Shown: piece by piece, positions 54,801 through 62,173 of the stretch | Numbering within the stretch: the stretch's first letter is position 1 | Layout: each line of letters starts with the position of its first letter | Source: Syngnathus acus | Taxonomy: Eukaryota; Chordata; Actinopteri; Syngnathiformes; Syngnathidae | Direction of reading: 5' to 3' | DNA length: 64,000 nt | Assembly (NCBI RefSeq): GCF_901709675.1 | Contig: NC_051088.1 | Span: forward strand, 18,425,193-18,489,192 | Made by a program: the position numbers and the translations under genes | The notes under the pieces: generated by a model | Seen by the model: the letters and a program-made list of their open reading frames with translations, nothing else | The model's database searches: none | What the model was told of the DNA's origin: nothing

Positions 54801-57800
54801 CCTAAATCAGAGCCTGATGGTACCGCACTCAGTTTTAAGTCGTTTTTTTCCCCTTAAAAAATTATTTGCACTGGCTTAAGGGTAGTTGGATGATAAACAT
54901 TTCACAGGGGGTACGTTATTGAAAAAAGGTTGAGAATCTGATATTGCTTATTGTAATACATACATGAATGTATTGCTTGTGTTTGTTACAAAATGACATG
55001 GAAAAACCACCTTGAAATAAAATCATATTAAAGCACAAACACAATATTGCAGGAGTTAGTGGGGGGTTGGCAATGAGATTAGTTTTTCAAAATCGTTCAG
55101 CCCTAGTAACGATTATCCCCATTGGTATTTTAAGGGTGCTAAAATGGTGTCCCTGGCAAGATAAAGCCACCAGCATTTTTACAAGAACAAATTTGGATAG
55201 GAGTGTCACCTACACACTGCCATTCAATGGAAAGTGCAGCCTGTTCGCCAGAGACAAAAGGGAGCCACCTGGCCTGTCTCCTCTGCTCAGCTTTCCCGGG
55301 ATGTGGAGGTGTGTGTGCACGCATCTGTGTTCGAGCCTATAAATAGAATTTGTGTCTTCCCTCGCTTTTGCACCAATGGGATTCTCTCATGTTTCAATTA
55401 AATAAACAGCTGCAATCGAACCCAGCTGCGGCCCGCATCACCGGCCTGCATCAGTCAGCATCCACGCTCTGGGGCCAACACAGAGGCGGAGCGGAGAGCG
55501 CGCAGTGTATGAGAGTGTGTGGCGACAGACAAACGGAAAGACAGGGGAAGCCCGTAAAAGGGAGAGACAATAGAACTAAGCTGTGAAAGTGGGGCACTGA
55601 AACCACCTGACTAACAGGAAGCCCCACTCGGGTTTGCTGGAATCAACTCCCTCTTGTACAATCCGAACTGAAGCAGAGCTCTTTCTTGACTATTGTCCTC
55701 CTTACATTGTTATCCATTTCTCATAAATTCCTTTGCAATGTCCTCTGACACACAATCAGTCCCTCCCCAATTTTTCACATTATATTGCTCGAAAATTCAA
55801 AGAAGTCAGTTCTGCTGGATGAGCAAAATTTGGTAGCATGCATTGTACCCCACTCCACTTGGCCTGGCGCTACATTCGACAGCCTCCATTGCTTTTTCAT
55901 CACAACAGGCGGAGGGCGAGATCAACTGCCCATTCCACACTTGCACCGAGTAGTTCATTTATTTCACGAGTGGTGATTTGCGGCCACTCTTTTTGGGTTG
56001 AGCAAACCCATTATGAAGCATTGTCAGTGTCCTTGCTATGACATTCTTTGGTTGAGGGTAACTTGGTGTTTCACGCCTTCACTGGCAGGACGTTGACAAC
56101 AACCCGACTGATATTTTACGTACGATATTGGCATGATTACTGTTGACTTTCACCCCTTGTTTCCTGCTACAACTACGAGGAGCTACTGTACGAACGCGAG
56201 GACCTACGACTGGAGGGCGCTTGGCCCTCCAACATGGATCCGAGTACGTCTTTAAAGAGATGTGGAGAGGGCTCATTGGTGCCACAATGCAGTCAAGACA
56301 GACGATTAAATGGAACAGGAGAACAGAACAGATATCTTTGTAGGTGTGTCACTAACGTAGAAAGTATCACTGTTGGAAAGCTTCAATTACTCGATTACCG
56401 GAAAAACAGCTTGTAGCAAAGATGAGTGATAGCGAGATCATTATTTCAGTGTCTCAGTCGTGAGATCTATGAGCCTGATGCACCCATACTAGTTACTGAA
56501 GACTCCAATCTTGCTCCTGACTGTTCTCTACGAACAGCTTCACATTACGTGTAGAACAAGAGGGCATAAAACATACCCTGTATGCTAAACGCCAATATAA
56601 AGGAAGCTTGTCGATATTTTAATTAAGAAATAATATTCATCTGTTGTGATGTGAAATGTTTTGCGTCAAAAGGACCCATTTACAGCACATGGTGAAGACC
56701 TCACCTAATGAGTACACTAGAAAGACACAATGAAAATACGAGAGCCTTTCCAGTCAGCTTTTCTAACCTAAAGAAAGATGATGTTACTTCAACGTAACTA
56801 ATCTCTGCTAATTTTCTTGATGGGCCTCCGCCTGGCATCCTGGGTGTAAAAAAACTCATGTAGCTTTTAGTAACAGCCGGAGAAGCACTATCGCTCCTGG
56901 TTACCATGTATAATTAATCGTATGGTGCTGCTGGTCTTTGTTCAGTTTTGCTCTAACCCCCAGCACGCCACGTGACCATTTTAGTCCTGCACTCAAAACC
57001 CAAGAGGACGGAATTGCCTATAAAAATGGGACTTACACAGGCTATTCCTGTTACTAATGTGTCTTCCATATGAGAATTGATTCGACTATCGATTGTGTTA
57101 TCCACAGCAGGTAAAAAGCGACAATGGATCTATCGCAATTTTGATGAGTAAGAGAGAAAAGTTTTGCTTGGTCTTCTTTGTGGATGTAATTGTAGTAAAT
57201 CAAATATGTTCCGCCTTACAACATCACGCCCTGCTTCAACAATCAATTTTAAAGACCTTGTAAAGTGAGTTTGGAGATTTGTTTTTGAATACATTTACAT
57301 TTTTGAAGATAATTGATGACTATGCAATACTGAATTGTGGTGATATAGAATTGAACGGGTTTCACCTCACTTCCATGTTACTGATTTGTTTTTGGGCGTG
57401 TGTGGCTAAAACAGGTGCCCTGTGATAACCAGTAAGAGTACCCCACCCACTTGGACAACTTTCTTCACATCAGTGGTTATCCGACTCAATTGCAAGTTAC
57501 GTAAGCCCCCATCCTACAGAGGGGCGATCAATTGTGAGTGTTTTCGAAGGCAGTCAATGTTGCGTTCTCATCAGGGTTCGTTCAAGGTCGCAATCGTTCG
57601 GCAAATGATCTGCAGACATTTGTCACAAAAAAAAGCACTAAAACTGTTGACTAACGTCTAATGAACATTTGCGACCTTGAACGGACCCTGATGAGCGCTG
57701 ACGTGAACGCGGTTGGAGTTTTAGATTTTAAATCAAATTTGGCAGCGTTGCAGAGAACACCTTTCCGAACGCATTTTAACTTTGCAGGGACTTTAAGCAC

Positions 57801-60624
57801 TGTGTTTTTAAATCGATTTAAAAATTTGATGACCATCAACCATTGCAGGTGGGAAGAATATTGGACATTGTAAATGCGTGAGCAGGATTGTTTTCAGGCT
57901 TCTTTACAGCTCATTAATGAGCTGATCATTTGAATCCGGTTAGTTGCAGGAGGAAGTCATTTGAAACAGGCAGGAGAGCGGCTCTCCAGGACCCGAGCTG
58001 AGCATGCCTGATTCAGATGAATGATAGCCAACTAAAGCAGCACAGCTTTAGCAAGAGTGCCTTGTTCAGCCAGCACAACCGGATATCCAACCGATGCTGA
58101 CTCAAGCAGTATATAGGAAAAGGCTCTCGCATGTACATTGTGTCTTTCTAGTGTTTCTGCCACTGGTACATTGTGAAAGCATTTTAGAGAAGAACTTCTA
58201 CAGAAGTGTCAAGTGTGGCATCTGTGTTTCTACATTAAAGAGGAGAATGGGGAAGGTTACAGGCCAATTCAGAGACCAATAACGTGAGAGACTACATAGC
58301 AGCTCAGTCAGCTCTTGGGTGAATTCTAAATAGGAGAAAGCGGCGAGTGCTTTCCCGAGGCCTGGCGACCAGCAAGAATGGTTAACGTGAGCGGCGAGCG
58401 CTTCCCAGTGCGCCCAGTGAGAGAGGCTGACACAAGCGGTGCACGCTTTCCTGAGGCCCAATGACCAGCGACAGCAGCTAACGCTAGCAGTGAGCGATGG
58501 CGAGTGCTTCCCAGAGGCCAAGCGACAAGTGAGGGAAACTAACGCGAGTGGCGAGGGACGGCGAGTGCCTCCTCAAGGCCCAGCGACCAACAAGAGTGGC
58601 TAACGCTAGCTTCTCAGAGGCTCAGTCACCAGCGGGAGAGGCTAACGCAAGCGGCGAGCACTTTCCCAAAGCCCAGTGACCAGCGAGAGCGACGAACGCT
58701 AGCTGCGAGTACTGGAGGCCCAGTGACTTTGCCGAATCTCCATTAAAATCATGCCACCAAAACAAAACTCTGAACTAAAGCCTGAGGTCGACACCAACAT
58801 AGGTAAACAAACAACAACAATAACAACAACACAGAGATTCTTCTAAACCAACAACAAGAACATTTTTAAGGTTATTTTCAAAATGATCCGGGACTTAAAC
58901 AATACAAGACTTGATAATGTCTAATAATGTCACGAAAAATAAAAGGAACTTGTGCCTCAATAAAATCAGCACGGAATAGAGAATTGACTTGTCTACCAAA
59001 TGATATACTCATAGTTCATGCCCACACAAGTACACCAAAACAGCAACATGTCCAGCACAAATGAATAACTCAAAAATAAACTTGTAAATATCAGAATTAC
59101 GTACTAGCAAGAGAGACTATTACCATGCACTACTGGAGCTAAACAAGAGCAATAAACCAGAAACATGGGAAATATTAAATTCTATATTAATTAAAAAAAA
59201 AAACTATTCAGATTATTTTATAACAGCTACAAATATTATCATTGATAAAATAATACATATAACAAATGGATGCAATAATGATGTTATTCGTGTTTGGAGT
59301 AATTTAGCAAAAGCCAACCAATAAATATGAAACTAGCAAATTTATAAAGAATAACCCCCATAGTATGTTCCATAGTGCTATAAATGATGTACAAATATTA
59401 AATGTTTTTATATGTTCAATAAAATTTAATTAATCCTATCCAACCAAGTGAGTATTGTTGTGCGTGTCTGATATGCATCAGTCCATTGAGTTTCAACAGA
59501 CTAATAATTCCTCAAAACAGGAACTGGGATCAGCCCTTGATATGGCATAAAATAAGGTCTGGACCATGGTCTAAGATTAGAGAGATGCAGTTCTAGGGCT
59601 GCACAATTAATTGAAAAAAAATATCTATTGCGATATTTTTCGATATATTGTGCATATCGGAAAGACATGCAATCATTCTTTTGTGTAATTGCATGATTTT
59701 ATATAAATTTGACCTGCCAGATGCAATCTTAAATGTGCATAGCCATCCAATAGTTGAACATTACAATTTATGAGCTAAAAATACACTGAGCTTGTTTAAC
59801 CGCCACATCAAAAAATTTCCCTGCCATTAGATAATAAAAATATTTCTTTAACTACATGTTAAATATCGCAATATCGATATTCCGATTTGCATATCACGTG
59901 TTTTTCCCAATACCGTACAGCCCGAGCTGACAGGCGCTTACACACATTGAAAAAATGCAAGCAAGGGGGGGAGTGGGGGGGATTGTACGTATGGTGCACG
60001 TGACTTCCCGGTTCCTGCAAATGATAAAATTGGTTATATGAATCACTTGACTGTCGGTAATATCTGTGCATCAAACTGGTGCGGAAAAACATCGCTTAGG
60101 CCCATGAGTCATGGTATAACCTTTTGAACACCAATATGCCGTGAGTCGCGTTCGGTATTTGCCTAATACACACATGGTCGAATTAGACTGTTTAGCGAGC
60201 CTCCCAATTGAAGCCAAAAGCATTTGGAGCTCTGTAATCATAGTTAGGCCTGCTAACACCAGCCGGATTACAGTAGCCAGTATTTATATGATCAATGTAA
60301 TCACAGTGAGGTATGCGTTATTATAATTTGTCATTATCATGATGGGTTTGATTTCCATCCAGTGGAGGATCATCATCATCATTGAGATTGGGAGCTGATG
60401 AAGCTCAGCCCATATAGGCGCATGTCTCCACTCCCAACGACACACATGATTTAACCAGCCGAATTCACCCTACAAGATATCATCAAATTACAAAATAAGA
60501 ACATTTCTTTAGACTTACCGATACCAGGAGCGGAGTAGATGAAATACAGTGCCGAGGTTGAGAGCGAAAAAAGGAATAAAAGCCCAAGGTATGACCTTCT
60601 TCGGAAACGCAAATGTGTCGGCAT
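33721..60624 (-). CDS. b4galt5: Beta-1,4-galactosyltransferase 5 (lactosylceramide synthase family), nine exons
   Basis: Minus-strand join: 60624-60519, 38034-37918, 37817-37704, 37258-37131, 36543-36427, 35913-35726, 35633-35511, 35147-35046, 33868-33721. All junctions are GT-AG and in phase, giving 1143 nt or 380 residues (human 388). Type II Golgi membrane protein: short basic tail, membrane anchor at about 12-33, stem with NxS/T sites, then a GT7-family catalytic domain. Motifs: PFRNRHEHL from about 161, FNRAM at 200-204, metal-binding DVD at 226-228, WGWGGEDDD at 286-294, and IPHHHRGEVQFLGR at 319-332. The family transfers Gal from UDP-Gal, here chiefly to glucosylceramide. B4GALT5 rather than B4GALT6 is chosen because of IGAQVLEQVVRGAY in the stem and because slc9a8 is adjacent, as in mammals. 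Some positions (CPEKLPSM, NGTDY, the C-terminal LAPVADY) resemble B4GALT6. No key residue is missing. Confidence 0.95.
34681..34770. repeat. Dispersed teleost repeat fragment, copy 2
   Basis: Shares 'attaatggcatttc', 'gatgatctgagatat', 'gtcatggagcgaattaaact' and 'catatttcaagg' with 6811-6902, same orientation. It lies in b4galt5 intron 8. Immediately left, at about 34630-34650, is a 'gtttacttccccttttaaa' piece related by inverted sequence to 43730. Confidence 0.6.
35046..35147 (-). CDS. b4galt5: b4galt5 coding exon 8
   Basis: Acceptor TTTGTAG|AGTGCT; donor GGGAG|GTCAGT. Reads VLFANYTVSRPHGDLGRYMS, then IPHHHRGEVQFLGR. The His cluster in IPHHHRGE is conserved in B4GALT5/6. Confidence 0.94.
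35511..35633 (-). CDS. b4galt5: b4galt5 coding exon 7 (catalytic WGWGGEDDD)
   Basis: Acceptor TCAAAG|GCTTCC; donor AACAG|GTAAGA. Reads LPYNEFFGGVSGLRVGQFNK, then INGFPNAFWGWGGEDDDLWN, the acceptor-binding and catalytic segment. Only 92 bp of intron separate it from exon 6. Confidence 0.95.
35726..35913 (-). CDS. b4galt5: b4galt5 coding exon 6 (metal-binding DVD motif)
   Basis: Acceptor ATTCAG|GCCGGC; donor TACAT|GTGAGT. Includes PFNRAMLFNVGYKEAMKDLD, then FHDVDHLMENDRNYYGC, with the DxD-type metal-binding Asp residues at 226 and 228. Confidence 0.95.
36427..36543 (-). CDS. b4galt5: b4galt5 coding exon 5 (start of catalytic fold)
   Basis: Phase 0 on both sides, 39 codons. Acceptor GCCTTAG|GTGGCA; donor GAGCAG|GTATTT. 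Encodes VAILVPFRNRHEHLPILL, then LQKQRLQFGFYVIEQ; PFRNR is the nucleotide-sugar-binding signature of the family. Confidence 0.95.
37131..37258 (-). CDS. b4galt5: b4galt5 coding exon 4
   Basis: Acceptor AACACAG|AGGGTA; donor TGGAAG|GTATGT. Reads KGRLEVNMTEVSLEDVERSL, then GGHWKPKDCLPRWK, the conserved entry to the catalytic domain. It contains an NMT sequon. Confidence 0.94.
37704..37817 (-). CDS. b4galt5: b4galt5 coding exon 3 (stem)
   Basis: Acceptor TTCCAG|ATTACT; donor CATGA|GTAAGT. Encodes DYSYDFNMSESDAPPTAYLP, then EGFTYLPSQVCPEKLPSM. The NMS sequon and the family cysteine in VCPEKLPSM are present. Confidence 0.93.
37918..38034 (-). CDS. b4galt5: b4galt5 coding exon 2 (stem)
   Basis: Acceptor CCAAAG|TGAACG; donor CACAG|GTATTT. 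Reads VNEYVFMVQARGIRIREN, then IGAQVLEQVVRGAYSNGT. The IGAQV.EQV segment is the feature that best separates B4GALT5 from B4GALT6. Confidence 0.93.
38301..38565. repeat. Imperfect local direct duplication
   Basis: Unit A (38301-38427) and unit B (38491-38565) share 'aagtaaaac', 'tgatcattctag', 'cagyaaagtt', 'attgtaaatcatttc' and 'taatatttaaca' in the same order. Unit B lacks about 45 bp from the middle of unit A. It lies at the exon-2 end of b4galt5 intron 1. Confidence 0.7.
39904..40032. repeat. MITE end with 48-bp internal tandem duplication
   Basis: The unit starting atggacaaagttttaaaatg occurs at 39904 and again at 39952, differing at one or two bases. It is followed by gcgccttatagtgcggaaaa and tacggta, the terminal sequence I associate with a common fish DNA-transposon derivative. 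The matching opposite terminus was not found nearby, so the element seems one-ended. Confidence 0.6.
43730..44000. repeat. Probable teleost interspersed repeat
   Basis: It begins 'ttttaaaggggaagtcaacc' and continues with 'tccaaacacggcattctgat' and 'gtagaatatgaattaagca', segments that I recognise as recurrent in fish genomes. An inverted piece of its start occurs near 34630. No inverted terminal repeats were found. Bounds are approximate. Confidence 0.4.
46546..47459 (-). mobile_element. Non-autonomous hAT element, copy 1, with 8-bp TSD
   Basis: The left end is tagggatgcaccgaaa and the right end is its inverted form ...cggtgcatcccta. The insertion is flanked by a perfect 8-bp target duplication, atcaaaat, at 46538-46545 and 47460-47467, which is diagnostic of hAT. 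Terminal regions are rich in 'ccgaaaaccgaaa' subrepeats. On the minus strand near 47287-47170 is the start of a BED zinc-finger frame (MSAVWTDFTISEKD), broken by loss of about 11 bp near 47201 compared with copy 2. It carries about 146 bp (about 46920-47065) that copy 2 lacks. Confidence 0.93.
50972..51751 (-). mobile_element. Non-autonomous hAT element, copy 2, with 8-bp TSD
   Basis: Same termini as copy 1 (tagggatgcaccgaaa / cggtgcatcccta), with a different perfect 8-bp target duplication, ctttcaat, at 50964-50971 and 51752-51759. It is therefore an independent insertion, not a segmental duplication. It is nearly identical to copy 1 over the shared parts. It retains an intact 85-codon BED-finger frame but no transposase catalytic body. 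Confidence 0.94.
51322..51579 (-). CDS. BED-type zinc finger peptide left in hAT copy 2
   Basis: ATG at 51579, stop at 51322-51324, 85 codons. It begins MSAVWTDFTISEKDPRIAIC. The finger ligands are Cys20, Cys23, His45 and His50 (C-x2-C-x21-H-x4-H), with the aromatic W5/F8 typical of BED domains. BED fingers form the N-terminal DNA-binding part of ZBED/hAT transposases; the RNase H-like catalytic domain and dimerisation region are missing here. After a basic, Thr/Pro-rich tail it ends in VADVFIREHI. It is probably a relic of the parent transposase. It lies antisense to + transcripts but in the same sense as b4galt5, inside intron 1, so it could be exonised. Activity is unproven. Confidence 0.7.
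   Translation of the reverse strand: MSAVWTDFTISEKDPRIAICKTCNAEISRGGASAKSFSTSGLIHHLKSKHPDRHSEYEKKATQKRKLTPSTPTPSVADVFIREHI
51882..52207. mobile_element. hAT-like MITE with 17-bp TIRs and 8-bp TSD
   Basis: The left terminus caggggtgtcaaactca and the right terminus tgagtttgacaccagtg are inverted repeats with a 13-bp perfect core. They are flanked by the perfect 8-bp duplication atatagat (51874-51881 and 52208-52215). The interior has the familiar 'gggccgcatt', 'gcgggccaca' and 'ggcccccgggcc' motifs of this abundant vertebrate repeat. At 326 bp it has no coding capacity. It lies only 122 bp from hAT copy 2. Confidence 0.9.
57564..57698. mobile_element. Foldback MITE-like element
   Basis: The left arm 57564-57593 (gttctcatcagggttcgttc...) and right arm 57669-57698 (...acggaccctgatgagcgc) are inverted copies with few mismatches around a 75-bp spacer. 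The same arms and interior occur at 12785-13105 in emilin3 intron 1. A target duplication was not identified. Confidence 0.6.
58341..58730. repeat. Degenerate minisatellite, about 7 units of 42-60 bp
   Basis: Units follow the pattern 'cttcccagaggcccagcgac', 'cagcgagagyggctaacg', 'ctagcggcgagcg'. Repeat starts are near 58351, 58403, 58448, 58508, 58568, 58611 and 58661. It is distinctly GC- and CpG-richer than the surrounding intron. It ends just before the ATG at 58751, so it may be the 5' UTR of the LINE-like remnant that follows. Confidence 0.85.
58751..59480 (+). mobile_element. Non-LTR retrotransposon remnant (plus sense)
   Basis: After the minisatellite, a 31-codon frame opens at 58751 (MPPKQNSELKPEVDTNIG...), resembling the start of a LINE ORF1. 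From 59100 the plus strand reads RTSKRDYYHALLELNKSNKP then ETWEILNSIL. After an A-run it reads NYSDYFITATNIIIDKI, then NGCNNDVIRVWSNLAKAN, then NPHSMFHSAINDVQILNV. That order matches the linker between endonuclease and reverse transcriptase in many fish LINEs (usual pattern YPDYFID...NGFNNFFVNVGPNLA...NPxSMFLxPV). Stops and frameshifts show it is dead. The clade (Rex/Jockey/L1-like) is unsure. Confidence 0.5.
59595..59923. mobile_element. MITE with degenerate termini (gggctgcac / gtacagccc)
   Basis: The left end agggctgcacaattaattga and right end ccaataccgtacagccc are imperfect inverted repeats. The interior has 'attgcgatatttttcgatat' near the left and 'atatcgcaatatcgatat' near the right, also roughly inverted. 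This matches the common fish repeat that begins 'gggctgcacgatta'. No convincing target duplication was found. Confidence 0.6.
60519..60624 (-). CDS. b4galt5: b4galt5 coding exon 1 (cytosolic tail and membrane anchor)
   Basis: ATG at 60624-60622 (A at -3). It encodes MPTHLRFRRRSYLGLL, then a hydrophobic anchor ending ALYFIYSAPGI, which is the conserved B4GALT5/6 N-terminus. Donor ATCG|GTAAGT. The frame stays open upstream but has no ATG, so this is the first in-frame start. Confidence 0.92.
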
Positions 60625-61110
60625 TATACAGGCAGCAAAAAAAGCACACGGTGGCACGTTTGCGTTATCTACACACAGCCAGCAGACAGAGCGGTCCCGA
60701 TGTGTCCAGGTGCTGGAAGGTTCGGACAGTGGTAGGCTTTTAACGATCCGAGCGGTGTGGTGGTGTCGCTCTCTCTGCGGCTTCGCCGAGGCAGCAGGCG
60801 GCCAAGAGCACACGTCGATTTCCACGGCAGGTTGACAACAGGAGAGGTCCTCCGGTAATCAGTCCAGTCATACGAATTCCATTCCTGACAGGGGTTGTTT
60901 CAGCTCTAACTGCGTCTAAAGTCCGAGGTGGAAATCATAAAAACCCATACACACAACACGCACACGTACGGGAACAACGGACTTTGGCGGTGACAGAGCG
61001 AAGCAACCCGGCGGCCTTGTCGTTTTTCAGTGCTGGGCCATTATTTGTCACGCTGTACGTCGATGATGGAACTCGGCCGCTCCTGAGCTCTCTCTGCCTC
61101 CCAGCCAGCC
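60625..61110 (-). promoter_or_regulatory. b4galt5: CpG-rich b4galt5 5' UTR / promoter interval
   Basis: From the b4galt5 start codon outward the sequence becomes CpG-rich (for example gatccgagcggtg, cggcttcgccgaggc and aacccggcggcc), unlike the AT-rich flanks. No TATA box is evident. It fits the CpG-island promoter type usual for broadly expressed glycosyltransferases. The transcription start cannot be placed. Open frames of 98-150 codons on both strands here come from the high GC content. Confidence 0.55.
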
Positions 61111-61120
61111 AGCCAGCCAG
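61101..61120. repeat. CCAG tetranucleotide repeat, about 5 units
   Basis: The run ccagccagccagccagccag is followed by looser cctgcctgctt and ttgcttgcttgcc. It lies in the b4galt5-slc9a8 divergent interval. Confidence 0.9.
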
Positions 61121-61777
61121 CCTCCCTGCCTGCTTTACCTTGCTTGCTTGCCTTCCTGTAATGAGCTTTTTCCCGCAGGAAAATGAGCAGCAGCACCACA
61201 GTGGGCGTAGACGCCGAGCAACACTGCAACGTGCCTTTAGCGTATCCACCGTGCACAGAGGGGAGGGGAGGGGGGCTGTGGTGGGTGTGTGTAGGGGGAT
61301 GCATTCGCTTGAAACAGACACGCTGATTATTATTTTTCTATTTTTTTTGGTTATTGCCTTCTGGGACGGGTAAGATGTCAAATACATAGGGGATCTCTAA
61401 GCAGCCCGTACGCCAATACTTAACTAAGGTACTATACCTCATGTTTTGCGTTATTTAGACACTCGTTTACATAAAGCCCCACATTTTCTCTCCATTTGGT
61501 GGCAGCATTCGTAAGTGTTCCTGCCTACATGAAGCGTCGGTTTATTACATTGGGCGCACTACTTTTTAAGGGCGGCACTTGACAACTGGCGCCGTTGCAA
61601 AGGCTTATGGGAAATGGTGTCCATTTAATAAAATCTATGATTTGGAACATATTTTTATAACATGAAAAACTAAACTCTTAACTACTGAAGTCGACCCTCA
61701 ATTAATATTTAGGAAAACCATCCTAATACGTATTTTAAGAGCTAACAGCGAATTAAAATACATGCTTCTGGATTTTC

Positions 61778-61788
61778 TGCGCATGCGT
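61778..61788. promoter_or_regulatory. NRF1-like site upstream of slc9a8
   Basis: tgcgcatgcgt matches the NRF1 palindrome (consensus YGCGCAYGCGCR) apart from the terminal base. It lies about 147 bp before the proposed slc9a8 start codon and next to a ZNF143-like motif. Confidence 0.5.
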
Positions 61789-61800
61789 TTAAAATTAGAA

Positions 61801-61819
61801 ACTACAACTCCCACAAGCA
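61801..61819 (+). promoter_or_regulatory. ZNF143 (SBS)-like site upstream of slc9a8
   Basis: actacaactcccacaagca closely follows the ZNF143/Staf site pattern ACTACAANTCCCAGMATGC. With NRF1 on one side and a YY1-like motif on the other it gives the usual TATA-less housekeeping promoter combination. It is also within reach of a b4galt5 divergent promoter. Confidence 0.5.
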
Positions 61820-61853
61820 TATACTCAGGAATTAGATTATGACGTTAAAAACA

Positions 61854-61864
61854 AACATGGCGCT
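61854..61864 (+). promoter_or_regulatory. YY1-like motif overlapping a short upstream ORF
   Basis: aacatggcgct fits the YY1 pattern AANATGGCGGC, often found just downstream of TATA-less start sites. The ATG inside it (61857) opens an 8-codon frame, MALSTWGY, ending at TAG 61881-61883. If transcription starts upstream, slc9a8 would carry this uORF about 50 nt before its main start. Confidence 0.4.
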
Positions 61865-61934
61865 GTCGACATGGGGTTATTAGTCTTTTTAGGGATAAAC
61901 ATTCGTTTTATTGTTTGAACTCATGTTGACAATA

Positions 61935-62173
61935 ATGGAAACCAATAGAGTTCACGTTCTGTGTTCGTTGTTGACAGTTTTATTTCTTTGCCCGTCCTTG
62001 TCAGGTCGAACAGAGGCGATAAAGTCTTCGGACGTGTATGAGAGAAATGACAAGGGAATGGACGCTCTTCACAAGGATTATTCTCTGTCTGACAGCCAGC
62101 TTTCATCAACCAAGCATGACATTGAAGAGGCTCGCGATTTACCCGATAGACCTGAAGACATAGCGGCTGTCAG
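61935..62173 (+). CDS. slc9a8: slc9a8 coding exon 1 (signal peptide, lumenal N-terminus)
   Basis: ATG in context aataATGg; donor GTCAG|GTTAGT. It encodes 79 residues plus two bases. The hydrophobic core LCSLLTVLFLCP followed by small residues (SLSG) looks like a cleavable signal peptide; the rest is hydrophilic. Assignment rests on adjacency, phase agreement with exon 2 and the promoter motifs upstream, since this N-terminal part is poorly conserved with mammals. Confidence 0.75.

Larger units (their letters stand above)
38035..60518 (-). other. b4galt5 intron 1 (22.5 kb)
   Basis: Defined by the exon 1 donor and exon 2 acceptor. Most of it is AT-rich sequence with no recognised gene on either strand. 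Named insertions: a local direct duplication (38301-38565), a MITE end (39904-40032), an interspersed repeat (43730-44000), two hAT elements (46546-47459 and 50972-51751), a third hAT-like MITE (51882-52207), a foldback MITE (57564-57698), a LINE remnant with minisatellite (58341-59480) and a further MITE (59595-59923). A clean TATA-box-like 'ctataaatag' at about 55338 is followed by a CpG-richer stretch, but no transcript can be inferred from it. Confidence 0.85.

Noticed and set aside
33721-60624. Assignment as b4galt6
   Set aside because: The C-terminus resembles B4GALT6, but the stem IGAQVLEQV motif and divergent slc9a8 neighbour favour B4GALT5.
60935-61387. Overlapping frames of 129-150 codons on both strands in the b4galt5-slc9a8 interval
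   Set aside because: GC-rich and CpG-rich DNA has few stops on either strand; no domain, and each is a shadow of the other.
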